64,000 bases of DNA from Trissonchulus latispiculum (GCA_030248195.1 JASAND010011123.1:29500-93499); one strand, 5' to 3'; numbered from the stretch's first letter, positions 40,613 to 52,797 are shown. Numbers and translations: made by a program. The notes: a model not told the origin generated them from the letters alone.

Positions 40613-41889
40613 GAACAGTACTAGGAACAAGTTGGCCCCAAGGCTCAAGCTTATTTAACTATGTAATATGGAGGTAATAAAACGGGAATGCTTGATCTGA
40701 TCTACGACGTGCTAAAGAATGGCGCTCTTCAAAGGCTAAGTTAAATTTTTCGAATATATATTATTAACTGATTTTTGAGATAGGTCACAGATACGTCTTT
40801 TTCGGCAAAGCTTTTACTTATTCATATTTTAAAGTAACGTTTATTTTTTAACCAGCTTCTGGAATTTTAAAAATTTGCTACGTCTTTAATTTTGGTTTCT
40901 TTTGCTGCTTGTGTTTTTAGTGAAAAATTCATTTCAAAAGGAACTCGCACAATGGGGAGAATGTGTAGGCATTCTCCTGTGCAAAACAATTAGCAAGGAT
41001 GGAAGACACAGCTAAGTTGCAATTAAGTTTTCTTCAGTTTTCTTAAATTAGTATATATTTAGAATAGGGGCGATTGAAAACAGCAACAGGCATGTGGGGT
41101 GAAAAAGGTCCCCCTGTGTCTGGTGCAGTAGTATAGGGACGCTCAAAATTTGTTGAATGCCAGTCTGCTGAGGCTTTAGGGCTTAGGCAGCATCTCAAAC
41201 TGGCTATATCTTTATTGAAGTTCGCTGACCAGCAGATGCTTGTAAGCAAGTTTCAGCTGCAGTGTATGTCAGCAGTGTAGGTCTATGCCTGAACACCACG
41301 GGTAATTATTAAATGCATTTGCGGACTTTCCCTTCTTGTCTATCTGATGCTTGGCCTACCCTTCGACCCTTTTCTGCAGCCATCATTTTGACCACAAGCC
41401 TACCAAGCAGGCATACTGAGGTTTCAGCCATCTTAGGCACTATTGGAATGCGGGGGCAGCACTGGTCGATTGGCGTAGGTGTTGCCCTGGGTGTGCCTGC
41501 GACTGCAGCTCTTTGGGAGCGGGTCAATAACCGTACGCCAGCTTGGCTTGGGGGTCTTATTTTCTATTCTTGACCTTCGTCTCTCCGTCTCTTGTACGCT
41601 TGCAGGAGAGGCAGCATATAGGGGCCTCAGACGAGTGCCTAAAATGCTAAGTCACCAGCAAAAAAGTTGGCCTCAAAAGAGGCAATATTCCTTCGTAGTC
41701 CTGTACAAATTTCTGTTAGAATCTTGAGAGTCGTCTTTAATTTACGTCACCTTTTCTAACTGTTTGTTTCTATTACACTGAGTTTGTCACTCTTTCACAT
41801 TCACTAGCTGACACGTGATCAACACATCTCATCTATGAAACTATTAGCGGTACACTAGTGCAAATTGATTTTCAGTTTTAATGTCAAGT
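40613..41889. other. No gene recognised
   Basis: Short frames exist (for example 41043-41249 minus, 41313-41573 plus) but none shows a domain or splice support. I see nothing definite. Confidence 0.4.
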
Positions 41890-41894
41890 TGATT

Positions 41895-42099
41895 TGTTGA
41901 GAAGACAATTAACTTTATGAAGCTGTAAAAGAACAGACATTAGACAGCTAGATAGAAAATAGACAATTTGTTAGAGTTTTGTTCCAGTACCTTACAGTTG
42001 TTACTTCTATTGATTACAATCTGACGTTTAACCGCAAGAGGTGTCTCAATTGCATTGCTCTTGCAACAAGCTAATACATTGTTAGAAAGCAACCTAACA
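41895..42099 (+). repeat. 5' LTR of the BEL/Pao element
   Basis: 205 bp, TG...CA, matched to 48008-48239. Confidence 0.95.
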
Positions 42100-42102
42100 A
42101 AG

Positions 42103-42117
42103 TGGTAGCAGAGCGGC
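42103..42117 (+). other. Primer-binding site
   Basis: TGGTAGCAGAGCGGC starts three bases after the LTR. It is complementary to a tRNA 3' end in ..GCTCTGCTACCA; the tRNA was not identified. Confidence 0.7.
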
Positions 42118-42124
42118 ATCTGCA

Positions 42125-43657
42125 ATGGATAATCAACAGGACATTCTTGATCCCTGCTCACGGTGTGGCAAACCGTCCCCGAATGGAATTCAATGCGATC
42201 AGTGTGCCAAATGGCACTGCAATGATTGCATCAATCTGGAGGATCCCGGAAGCCTTCCAGGCCAACTGTACGAGCAGCTCCATGGAAAACAATTTCTGTG
42301 GACCTGTCAGGGTTGCGGTGGACCCCCTTTACCGACTCAACTGGTAAGCGGTGGGGTTTTTACAATCAGTCAGTTGGAAGGTCTGGGGTGTCAGAGAAAT
42401 CAAGGGACAGGTGGTTTCGAGACAGTGGGTGCCCGGTCAGCGGCAATTTCTGGGCAAGCTTCCACTTCCCGTTTCCAATCGCAACCTTCCAATCCCTCTC
42501 CCGAAGGTCAAGGTGACTTGGTCAAGATGATGATGATGTTCATGGAGCGGCAGGAGGTCCAACGGAGAGAGGAAGTTCAAAGAATGGAAGAGCGGATGCG
42601 GGCAGAACGGCAGCAACTCCAGCAAGAGATGGCCATGATCATTCAGCAACTTGGTCATCTGCCTTCTTCCACCCAAGGCTCGGAGAGTCAACCATCAAGC
42701 TTGTCGAAACTTCCCAAGCTGAAGCTTCCAACCTTTTCTGGGGATCGGCTAGAATGGCCCAATTTCTGGGAGTCCTTTGAGATCAACGTCCGTTCCCAGG
42801 GAAGACTGCAGGACAAGCAGAAATTGGATTATCTCTATCAGACCCTTGCCGGCCCTGCCTTAGACAAGATAAAGGGGCTTGGTCTACAAGGATCCAACTA
42901 TGCTGAGGCGGTGAGTATACTTAAAGACGAGTACGGTAAACCTCAAGACTTGATTGAAGCTAGGGTTAAGTTTCTACAGAACCTCCCTAATGTGAAAGAA
43001 AGCGGTAGCAATCTAGAAAGCTTCATTGATGAGGTCAGGGCTACAACAGCTGCACTGTCAAAGCTAGGCGTTGCCGAAGCAGGTCTTGACTTTCAAGTTT
43101 ACTCACTGAATCAGAAGCTTCCTACTACCGTTCAGAGTGAGCTAAAAAGAATGAGAGTTCTAAAAGGGAAGGCTAATGACAACTGGACAATAAAGGAGTT
43201 CATTGAGCTACTAGGACAGGTCAAACTACTGCTACCATCTAAGCCCAAGACTAAGCATGACATGAAAGAGTACAAAAGCGAGCAATTACAACCGGACTTG
43301 CAGAATGGAGGAGCTCCTACAACTGCTTCATTTCTGCAATCTTCTACTAAAAAGCCTAGCGAGCGCGCTTGTTTGTTTTGTGGCAAATCTGGCCACTTTA
43401 GTGATGATTGCAAATCTGTTGCTGATGTGGCTCAGAGGAAGGCATTGGTTTCCAAAGAAGGTCGATGTTTCAAATGCCTTAGCAAGGATCATCAAGCGAG
43501 GTCGTGCAACCGGACGAAGAAATGCTTCCACTGCAAAGAATTAGGTCATCACTTTGCCTTGTGCTTCAAGCGGAGGAGCGGTGCTGGGTACAACCAACAC
43601 ATGGCTTCACAAGCTGAGGAGGATCGTGCTTCTGAAGAAGAGGCTCCCCAGCTGTAA
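42125..43657 (+). CDS. gag: BEL/Pao Gag with N-terminal PHD-like finger
   Basis: 510 codons from an ATG 25 bases past the LTR. Residues about 11-65 form a PHD-type Cys4-His-Cys3 pattern (CSRC..CDQC..WHCNDC..WTCQGC). A Gln/Arg-rich coiled-coil segment (about 130-185) follows. The BEL-type Gag (DUF1759) domain covers about 195-370, with KLPKLKLPTFSGDRLEW and the FWESFE block. Near 415-490 there are three zinc knuckles of CxxC..H..C type. Gag packages RNA; the PHD finger could bind chromatin, which is inference. The frame is intact and ends at TAA 43655-43657. Protease follows in the same frame, so this stop may be a lesion in a former gag-pol frame. Confidence 0.93.
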   Translation: MDNQQDILDPCSRCGKPSPNGIQCDQCAKWHCNDCINLEDPGSLPGQLYEQLHGKQFLWTCQGCGGPPLPTQLVSGGVFTISQLEGLGCQRNQGTGGFETVGARSAAISGQASTSRFQSQPSNPSPEGQGDLVKMMMMFMERQEVQRREEVQRMEERMRAERQQLQQEMAMIIQQLGHLPSSTQGSESQPSSLSKLPKLKLPTFSGDRLEWPNFWESFEINVRSQGRLQDKQKLDYLYQTLAGPALDKIKGLGLQGSNYAEAVSILKDEYGKPQDLIEARVKFLQNLPNVKESGSNLESFIDEVRATTAALSKLGVAEAGLDFQVYSLNQKLPTTVQSELKRMRVLKGKANDNWTIKEFIELLGQVKLLLPSKPKTKHDMKEYKSEQLQPDLQNGGAPTTASFLQSSTKKPSERACLFCGKSGHFSDDCKSVADVAQRKALVSKEGRCFKCLSKDHQARSCNRTKKCFHCKELGHHFALCFKRRSGAGYNQHMASQAEEDRASEEEAPQL

Positions 43658-43663
43658 ACCTTT

Positions 43664-46600
43664 TTGGCTGGCCCTGATGAAGTCGACGGGATAATAATGG
43701 CAACTTGCCCGACAGACGTCAGCAACACAGATTCAAACCTGAAAACAAGGATGAATGTCTACCTGGATGCAGGCGCCAGATATACCTGCCTTGATCAGTC
43801 TTCTGCAAGCTTATTGAAACTGAAGCCGCTCAGAAAGGTTGTGCTGAATACCGCTCGTTTCAACTCCAACAAGACGGAGAAGGTGCAAGCCGAAGTTGTC
43901 AAGATCAGGCTCCATGGTGAAAATGGTTATTTCCTGAATGTCTTTGTATCACCTCCTTTGTGTCACCTCCTCTGCCATTGTATCCGATTCGGCTAGGTCA
44001 AGAATGTTGGAAGAAGGTGAAGCCGTTCAAGCCAAAGAATGTTCCTCCAAAGAAGACAACGGAAATGAAGGTTGATATTCTTTTGGGAATGGACCACTGG
44101 AACGACATAATGGGACCTCAATCATGCAAAGCAGTAGCGGTTAGTGACTGTATGTCCGTTTATTGTACTCCATTGGGTGCGATATTGGCTGGCAGCTCAG
44201 TTGGTCAAATTCGAGGAGACGTTGTTCTGGTGCTGCCACATATGTATTGTCAAATTCAAGACAATATACCCAATCTGTGGAAACTGGAAACAATTGGTAT
44301 CAAATCCGATGAAACAAGAGAAGGAACCCAAGAGGATGAAATAGATTGAAAGTTCCGAGAGTTGACCACGTACGAAGAGGGTCGATACTATGTCAGATGG
44401 CCGTGGAAACGTGATAACTCGGAGATCAACACGAATTTTGGCCAAGCGAAGTATAGGCTGCAGAAAACATTGGATACCCTGTGTGCGGATCCAACGAAGC
44501 TGGGAAATTTCAGTGACTACAACGGTATCATAATGGATCAACTGACGAAGGGTGTCATCGAGCCAGTTCAGATGACTCATCCCAAAGCCACAGTAGTCCA
44601 CTACATCTCACATTTCCCTCACATACGCAGCGACCGCGAAACAACGAAGGTCAGGATTGTTTACGATGCGAGCGCGAAAACGAAGCCAAAAGGTGTCAGC
44701 CTTAATGATTTGATAAATGTGGGGAAGAACTACCTGGAAGATATCGTTGGGCTACTGCTGAGATTCCGTCTTGGCAAGGTGGTCATGACATCTGACGTGG
44801 AGAAGGCGTTCTTACAAGTTGGTCTGCAGCCAGAGGATCGTGATAGTACGTGATTTCTGTGGTTAAAGGATCCTACTCGACAAGATTTGGATAATAATCT
44901 TCAGATCTACAGGTTCACTCGCATTCCATTTGGAGTGATCGCATCGCCCTACCTTCTCGGAGCTACTATCAACCGTCTTCTAGACGACAATCCTTGTGCC
45001 GCTGCTGAGAAGATAAGGGGAAACATCTACGTGGACAACGTGTTTATGACCGCTGATACTGCGGATGAAGCAAAGCGGTTGTATGCAGAGGCGAAACATT
45101 TGTTCAAAGCTGGATCCATGAATCTTAGAGAGTGGCTATCAAATGACAAATCATTCAACGACGCCTTGGCCAAAGAAGACAAAGTGAAGAACTCAACCGC
45201 AAAGGTTCTCGGTATTATGTGGGATTCCGAGAAGGATTCTTTCCGTATTCGATACAAACCAGAACAACCCGATTCAATTGTCACAAAACGTTTGATACTC
45301 CACAGCGTTGCCAAGGTGTTTGATCCTCTTGGTCTTGTAAACCCCGTTGTCATTCCTGGAAAATTGAAACTGCAAGAACTGTGGCGAGAAGGCAGGGAAT
45401 GGGACGAAGTTGTGTCTGAAGCTCATCACAAGGAGTGGCAATCTATTCTGGATGACTTTGCACAAATTCCAGGCCTAGAGTTCAGACGACGCTTGCTCTC
45501 AGAAGACAAGGAAGATATTTGGTTGGCTTGCTTTACTGACGCAAGCAGTGTCGCCTACGCCGCCGTGGTGTATTTGGTTACTGGAAAATCAGAAAATTCA
45601 GTCTCCAATTTGATATTTTCAAAGGCCAGAGTAGCACCAGTGAAGCCATCGATGACCATTCCACGCCTTGAGTTGATGGCAGGTTGATGCTGGTTGGTAT
45701 TCGCTGTTTGAGATTCGTGGAGAGACAGCTTCGCCTTCCGGTGTTGAAGAAACGTCTTTACAGCTGCCAAGCAGTTGCCAAGGCTAGCAACCTCTTTTAA
45801 TGGGGAACTAGCCGGGGCGCACAGGCTCCATCCTCCAGGCATACTGCTGGCAGGTGACGACACAGTGGTTCAAGAAAATGGTGTACAAATGGCAGTTCAC
45901 TGTACGACAGAAACGGAAGTTGCTTCACAGTTTTCAATGGATCCTTCAAAATACTCAACTCTCACAAGATTACTGCGTGTGACGGCATACTGCCTGCGCT
46001 TCATTGATTGTCTTCGTAGAAAGAATTCAACTTTGTCAGTTTTGCAACCTCAAGAGATTCGAAGAGCAAGGTTTATGTGGATCAAAGCCATTCAAAATCA
46101 ATGTTACTCTGAAGAATTAACAGCACTTCAACAGAACAAGTTGACGAAGATTGCAAAGCAACTTGATGTGTTCGTGGACAAAGAAGAAATACTGCGATGT
46201 GGAGGAAGATTGGCTAATGCAAAGATTTCTGTCGACGCGAAATTCCCCATATTGCTGCCGAAGAAACACTTAATAACAAAACTTGTTATTGAGGAGGCTC
46301 ACAGAAAAGTTTTCCACTTCGGAAAAAGGAGCACTTTGTTCGAAATCAGGAAGAATTACTGGATACCACAAGGCTTGGCAGCTGTTACTAACGTAATTAG
46401 AAGCTGTCTTGTCTGCCGAAGACTAGAGGGCGGAACATTTAAGCCACCAAGAATGGCACAGTTGCCAGAAGCTAGAGTGTCCGAGGCAGTGGCATTTTCT
46501 CATACAGGAATGGATTATCTCGGACCGCTCTTAGTGAAGCCTCCAACTAAAGGAGAACCATACCAGAAGAGATGGGTCGCGCTATTCACCTGCTTTGTCA

Positions 46601-47776
46601 CAAGAGCTGTACACCTTGAGCTCATCCGAGACTGCTCTTCGAATCAGCAGTGAATGCCGTCAAGAGATTCATTGCCAGACGAGGATGTCCAAAGGTCATA
46701 CTCACAGACAATGCTACTCAGTTCCTGAAAGCGTCTAGTGTTCTCAAAGCTATCTGGGATGACAAAGTAGCGAAGGAGCTGACGATATTTTTCTCAGAAA
46801 AGGAAATTCAGTGGAAGACAATTCCAGAAATGTCACCTTGGGCAGGTGGTTTTTATGAGAGGCTGGTAGGATTAGTAAAGAGGGCCTTGAAGAAGACTTT
46901 GTGGCGAGCAAGCATGTCTGAAGACGCGCTTGATACGTTGCTGGTAGAAATTGAAGCCGTTCTGAATACTCGCCCTTTGACTTCGTTGAGCACCGAAATG
47001 CATGACTTTGGTGTCCTAACTCCCTCAGTTTTCCTTTCACCTAGTACCAACTTCTGCCTACCTCCTACAAGTGAGGATTCCAATGATCCTGATTGCATTC
47101 CAACTTCAGCTAAGACTTTGCTAATGGAACATAAGAAGATGCAGAAAAGATTAGACCAGTTTTGGCAACTGTGGAAACACCAGTATCTACTGGAGCCCAG
47201 AGAAGTCCAACGTCTTCGCTTTAAGAAAACGCGAGCGGAGGTGGATAGGGTTCCCACGGTTGGAGAGGTCGTCCTACTGAAAGATCCGGTCCCAAGGGTA
47301 ACCTGGAAGTTAGCTCGGAACTTTTGCCAGGTTCAGACGGAGAGATACGGTTCGTACGGTTGCTACTCCCAACTGGCAACTCAACCAGGCGGGGGGTGAG
47401 AGATTTGGTTCCAATGGAGCTTGAATTGAACCACGTTAACCCCCATCAGCAGGTCCTCCTTACTGGGTTTTCCGGTGGAAGGCGTCCACCCATTGAAAAT
47501 GTTCAGCGGGATGCCGTATATTGCCAGGCATTCCCCGATGCTATTGGCGAGCTACAAGAGGAAGCCTATCACCAGATTTCTCAAGTCGATGATGTCAAAC
47601 CTCAGCGGGAAGCCGCATATTGCCAGGCTTCCCCAGATGCTTGTATGAAGCCTCAGCAGGAGGCCGCCTATTGCCAGGCCTCCTCCGATGCTAATAAGAA
47701 GCCTCAGCAGGAGGCCGCCAATTGCCAGGCCTCCTCCGATGCCACTAAGAAGACTCAGCAGGAGGCCGCCTATTGA
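43664..47776 (+). pseudogene. pol: BEL/Pao pol remnant (protease, RT, RNase H, integrase)
   Basis: The pieces read: protease 43664-43996 (MNVYLDAGARYTCLD), broken by a short local duplication of TCACCTCC near 43945-43970; 43960-44349, ending in TGA; RT 44362-44853 and 44887-45687 (same frame, split by TGA) with YVDN in the catalytic position; then a frameshift and apparent deletion of part of RNase H; integrase 45775-46653 (zinc part, CLVCRRLEGG, MDYLGP) and 46650-47399 (LTDNATQF, ERLVGLVKR), joined by a frameshift; then a shift into 47324-47776. This copy cannot make a full Pol. Whether the Asn in YVDN is natural to this lineage or a mutation needs an alignment. Confidence 0.9.
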
Positions 47777-47995
47777 CAGGCCTCCTCCGATGCCACTAAG
47801 AAAATTCAGCAGGAGGCCGCCTATTGCCAGGTCTCCTCAGATGCTGCGATGAAACCTCAATGGGAGGCCGCCCATCGCCAGGCCACCCCAGATGCCAATG
47901 CGAAGTTTCAGAGAGAAGCCCCCTATAGCCAGGCTTCTCCCGATGCTAATTGTTACAGTGGGAGGCCGCTTACAGCCAGGCTCCCCGATGCTTCC
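47500..47995 (+). repeat. Tandem repeat with covarying hairpins, period about 48-60 bp
   Basis: About ten units of the form (stem)-GCCTATTGCCA-(stem). Stem arms differ but stay paired: GGGAAGCC/GGCTTCCC, AGGAGGCC/GGCCTCCT, GAGAAGCC/GGCTTCTC. The first units read in frame as KPQQEAAYCQASPDA-like peptides; one later unit has a TGA. The array lies just before the polypurine tract. Confidence 0.85.
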
Positions 47996-47997
47996 GT

Positions 47998-48007
47998 GGA
48001 GGGAGAA
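47998..48007 (+). other. Polypurine tract
   Basis: GGAGGGAGAA abuts the 3' LTR start, as expected for the plus-strand primer. Confidence 0.8.
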
Positions 48008-48239
48008 TGTTGAGAAGACAATTAACTTTATGAAGCTGTAAAAGAACAGACATGAGACAGCTAGATAGAAAATAGACAATTTGTTAGAGTTTTGTTCCAG
48101 AGACAATTTGTTAGAGTTTTGTTCCAGTACCTTAGAGTTGTTACTTTTATTGATTACAATCTGATGTTTAACCGCAAGAGGTGTCTCAATTGCATTGCTC
48201 TTGCAACAAGCTAATACATTGTTAGAAAGCAACCTAACA
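48008..48239 (+). repeat. 3' LTR of the BEL/Pao element
   Basis: 232 bp. It matches the 5' LTR except for about four substitutions and an extra 27-bp tandem copy of GACAATTTGTTAGAGTTTTG... Confidence 0.95.
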
Positions 48240-49085
48240 TGATTCAACAAATTCAAAGCTACCCATATTCTTATAAAATTTGCAATAAACTATGCATTTG
48301 ATAAGCGGTAACTACTATCCATTTCTAAACTTTCAAACTTTTCAATGTGATAAAAAATATTTGTATATGCCAATAATGATCTTTAATACTATAAATTGTT
48401 GTAGACTTATTCCGCTAGAACTCTAGAAGTGTCTAAGAAAAACACTTTTCCAGTTCAGTTCAGTTTAGTTAGCTGAGTAATGCTTGCGCCAAAGTGAGCC
48501 CCCAAGCTACACTGATGCGCCCAAAAAATGTGCAATCGGTCGGATTGCTGACAGTTAACAACTGCAAGAAAACTGTTAATTCATATCATTTTATACATTC
48601 CTGCTCCGGCAGGAATAAAAACTGGATATGCGTAAGGGAAGGCCATGGTTTGTAAGCTAGTCTGACACAAAAATGTGTACAAAATTGTGATCACTTATAC
48701 TGCATTTAATATGCATCGAAGACCCATTAAATATTTTCTAAATTTATATTCAACATTCTATATTTTCTGAATATGACGAGAGGAAAATTTTTATACAGTC
48801 TAAAATTTTGAAAAATTTCAAAATATCGATTTATCTACGTTTTTCTCCGGAATATGCAAAATACTAAAAATTTCTTTCTTTCAGGAAACTTTTCCCATCT
48901 GAAAGAAAACACGCAGAATGACGCAAGAACGAAGAAAATCGGTTAAGGTTTGAATTTTTTATTTTTTATTAGCATTTTTCGATTTTCAAAATCCTCGATC
49001 TTTGCCGCTTTTGCAACTTTAACAAGCTACTGCTCGCTTAGTACTTGATAGAAATTTTTTCGTTTTCATTTTCGGGACCGCTTAA

Positions 49086-50696
49086 GGTGGTGATTCCTTT
49101 TGGAGTCATCAACTTTGAAACGTTATTACTCATTCATTATTTGGAGTTAGAAACCCATCTTAATATCAAACTGTAGCTTTAAATTTTCTCTTTTTAATGA
49201 ATACATTGAAATTAATTTTGGTTTTTCGAAATTATTTTACTGTATTTTAGAAGGAAAATAATTTTCCGGATTTTTTGCAGGCTGAAATAAATTTTTTCGG
49301 GAGACGTCGGTTATATCAAGAGTAGATGATAGGAAGAGTATGACACGGGACTCTTCCTAGTGTAATTGGCCTGTCAGATGCTCGGCACATTAAGGCCGAA
49401 ATCTCGGGGGGGGTCACGGTTAACACAGTTAACCATGTGTTTATATGCGTTTGAACTAAAATGAATCTGATTGGCTAATCCCCTACCTTATGTCAAAATT
49501 ACGTGTATAAGGTGACCCCCCCCGAGATCTCGGGGGGGCTCAGCTTAACGTTGTTAAGCGTGTGTTTATATGCGTTTGAACTGAAATGCATTTGATTGGT
49601 TACTTAGCTATCGTAGCCCTCACCAGTGCATTTCAATAGCAGCAGCGAAGCAGCCAATCAAATGCATTTCAGTTCAAACGCATATAAACACACGCTTAAC
49701 AACGTTAAGCTGAGCCCCCCCGAGATCTCGGGGGGGTCACCTTATACACGTAATTTTGACATAAGGTAGGGGATTAGCCAATCAGATTCATTTTAGTTCA
49801 AACGCATATAAACACATGGTTAACTGTGTTAACTGTGACCCCCCCCCGAGATTTCGGCCTTAATGTTCCGAGCATATGACAGGCCAATTACACTAGCAAG
49901 GGTACGGTGTCGTACTCTTGCTATTATTAACTCTTGGTTATATCAATCGATACATCTGTCAAATAGCTGGGGACCCTTTTTTAATTATTGAGAAATCGCT
50001 CTTCGTTGTGGAGAAATTAGCAAAAAGGTATGCGCAACCTGGATTTTGTCTACTTTTCCAAACTTTGGCAAGCGACCATGTTCGCTAGAAAGCCGCAATC
50101 GGGGCAACTAAAAAAGGGTCTCGGGGTAATTTAGTACAGAACGCATCTGCAAAATGGCAGTCCTTTACATTGCATAGGGAATGCTCCACAATCCCCAGAA
50201 AAAAATTGGTCGTGTTTTTGAAAAAACTACATTTTTTAAAACTACAGCTAGTAGGATAGCAATTGGATAACGATCATGTCGCAGATAATTGGTCTCTGTA
50301 GGGCCTTTAAAATGATACCCTTGGTTTGATATTGCGGCATGTGCAGCTCGAGAAATAATGGATTAATATTTGATTTCTCCAGAAATGACAAGTTTTCAAT
50401 GCCAAAATAAGAAAATCGGTTATATCTCACGATAGCGAAAAGCTAGAAGGCTACTTTAAAAAGCAAAAATGTAGAGCATAACGAGATCTTTCGAATGAAT
50501 GTAGTTACAACTATGCAGCTGGTGTTCAACTGTCACAAATTGGCTAAAACCGACTTGAACGCAAATGTTGAATTTTTGAACCGGGATTGCGCAGAGGGTG
50601 TTAGAACGCTAAAATAAGTGTTTTTGGAAAGTTTCGTAAAATTCCGACTTGGTTTGTGCCGTAAACTAACAGAAAGCACCAAAAGGAATCACCACC
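49086..50696. mobile_element. piggyBac-like non-autonomous element
   Basis: Perfect 18-bp inverted ends GGTGGTGATTCCTTTTGG / CCAAAAGGAATCACCACC, flanked by TTAA at 49082-49085 and 50697-50700. It is closely related to 30722-33140. It carries a nested fold-back element (49318-49935). Confidence 0.88.
49318..49935. mobile_element. Fold-back Mutator-like MITE
   Basis: The whole 618-bp element is nearly one palindrome. Ends are AAGAGTAGATGATAG and CTATTATTAACTCTT. A perfect 9-bp duplication GGTTATATC lies at 49309-49317 and 49936-49944. Long inverted arms plus 9-bp duplications fit Mutator-like elements. CCCCCCGAGATCTCGGGGGG motifs are inside. Confidence 0.9.
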
Positions 50697-51264
50697 TTAA
50701 GCGTCTGCTTTAATGCAATCAAGTCATTTTTCATAATTTGAAAGTTGATTTTTTCGAAAAATCACCACTTTGACTCACAATTTCAGTACACTGGTGTCAG
50801 ACAAATGCATATTGTGTGTGCTACAAATTTTCAAAGATTTTCCTAATTTCAATAGGATTTTGGGTAACTTTGTTAATCAACTTTCAAATTTTGAAAAATG
50901 ACTTTTACTACGTCAAAGCAGCCTAAGCAGTTTCGAAAATGAAAACGAAAGATTTTAAATCAAGTACTAAGCGAGCAGTAGCTAGTCAAAGTTGCAAAAG
51001 CGGCAAAGATCAAAGAATTTTGAAAATCGAAAAATGCTAATAAAAAATAAAAAATTCAAACCTTAACCGATTTTCTTCGTTCTTGCGCCATTCTGCGTGT
51101 TTTCAGATGACAAAATTTTTCTGAAATAAAGAAATCTTTAGCATGCATATTCCGGAGAAAAACCTCGATAAACCGATAGTTTGAAATCTTTGACATTTTT
51201 CAAAATTTTAGATTTTATAAAAATTTTCCTCTCTTCATGACGCTTCAGAAAATAAGATGATATC

Positions 51265-51772
51265 AAGAGTCAATGATTTTCTCCTATATATTAGAAGAAG
51301 AGTAAGCCACTAGAGGGCTCCTCTTCTTGGCATTGCGTAACGGTGCTCCGACCACAATACGCGAATGTTCCCCCGTTTGGGGGGGGGGGGTCGCTGAAAG
51401 AGGTCCCCGTTTGGGTGGGGGTCGCTGAAAGGGGTCCCCGTTTTGGGGGGTCGCTCAAGCAGGCTAAGTTTTGCTCATTCTGATTGGCTGTTGGCGACCC
51501 CCCCCCCAAAACGAGGACCACTTTTTGTACCCCCCCCCAAACGGGGACCCATTTTCGAATAGAACAAAAAGTACCGTAATCCTCTGCTCTACCCCCCCCA
51601 CACCAAACGGGGACCTCTTTTCTGCTACCCCCCCACCAAACGGAGGGGGGTATGCAATGTCGATATGGTCGACCCCCCAAATTGTGGGCGGAGCACCGTT
51701 ACGCAATGCAGTGAAGAGAAGCCCTCTAGTGGCTTACTCTTCTTCTTAATAATAGTGCAATTATGCACTCTT
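51265..51772. mobile_element. Mutator-like MITE with GGTCCCCGTTTGG repeats
   Basis: Ends start AAGAGT and finish CACTCTT, with long inner inverted match (AAGAAGAGTAAGCCACTAGA..). The duplication GATGATATC/GATGATATT is at 51256-51264 and 51773-51781 (8 of 9). It has multiple AAACGGGGACC motifs next to C-runs. It shares end type and duplication length with 49318-49935. Confidence 0.85.
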
Positions 51773-52797
51773 GATGATATTTAATAATAAATGATATTTA
51801 CGTTTGCAGACGCACGTAGGCGCGCGTACACCTACGTTGGCGACTATGAAGGCACCTTAAGAGTTTGACAGCTGGCATTGTCCATGTTAGCTGCTTGCGG
51901 TCCCCCCCCCCCCCGGCAACTGCGCACCTAGCGGATCCTCCTCCGCAAATCAGTACCCAGTACGTAATTGCGTATGTTCACTCGTTTCTACAATAAGCCT
52001 TCTATCGGGACGCCCCCCCGCAAATGTGACCTATCATTCGAGATTATTAAATGATAGTTCATATTTGCGGAGGGGGGCCGTTAGCGTGCAGAGCATGGCT
52101 CGCAAGCTAATAACAGAGAATGCTAGCTGTCACACTCTTATGTATTATGTACTCTTTCAAACACCCAACACTAAAACAAACGTACACCTTATTAATATAA
52201 AAATTTATTTCACAACCATAGCAGGTAAACACAATATGTATAAATAATTACAAATGCGTGTAAGTGGGAGCTGCACCAGAAGACTGTCTTGTATACTGTT
52301 CTTTCGGCTGAGGTTCTAAACATTCGCTTAATGAGCCGACAACCTCTAAACAGCGTCCTAAACAAGACAGCAAAACACAAGAAGTAGCTAGTTAGAGATA
52401 TAGAAATTACTTAAAACTTCAAAGAAATGCTAGTAAGTGGTTTTGTCGAGCAAACAACGAAAATCGTAGGCTCATCAACGAATACGTTGAAAATACCACC
52501 CCACGCAACTGTGCCGCAGAGGAGGGAAGTAGGTTCTGAGAGATTTTGACAAAACTACGAAGATTGAGACGCTCCACTTCAAAGGAAGGACTAGCTGAAT
52601 TAAAAACCTTAAAAGACCGCGAACAGAGTTCCCTTAAATTGTCAAGTCAAAATTTTAAAACCATTTTTAAATACCACAATTTTAAATCAAGTACAAAGGT
52701 GAGATACAGGAAAACGTTGCATTGTCCTGTCCAATTTGCTAAACTAAAATTTCAGAAAGAATCATCCTAACAGAAAAGCATAACAAAATTACAGCAT
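51773..52797. other. Intergenic, with one large hairpin
   Basis: At 52012-52078 an imperfect inverted repeat (CCCCCCGCAAAT..CTATCATT / AATGATAG..ATTTGCGGAGGGGGG) can form a 25-bp stem. A minus-strand AATAAA (plus TTTATT near 52205) could end the FERM gene. Nothing else is recognised. Confidence 0.5.

Larger units (their letters stand above)
41895..48239 (+). mobile_element. BEL/Pao LTR retrotransposon, full length, decayed
   Basis: LTRs start TGTTGAGAAG and end CCTAACA. The perfect 5-bp duplication TGATT is at 41890-41894 and 48240-48244. It has a primer-binding site, PHD-Gag, protease, RT, RNase H remnant, integrase and a tail of hairpin-forming tandem repeats before the polypurine tract. 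The gag frame is intact, but pol has several stops and frameshifts. The two LTRs differ by only about four substitutions in 205 bases plus one 27-bp duplication. Confidence 0.95.
48774..51243. mobile_element. Element with about 300-bp inverted arms around a piggyBac-like copy
   Basis: The segment 48774-49081 reappears inverted at about 50931-51243 (for example AAGTACTAAGCGAGCAGTAG against its complement, and CCGGAGAAAAAC.T). The borders and any target duplication are unclear. The 49086-50696 element lies inside and interrupts it. No coding sequence. Confidence 0.7.

Noticed and set aside
41313..41573. 86-codon plus-strand frame before the BEL element
   Set aside because: No motif, and an equally long frame exists on the other strand; coding status cannot be supported.
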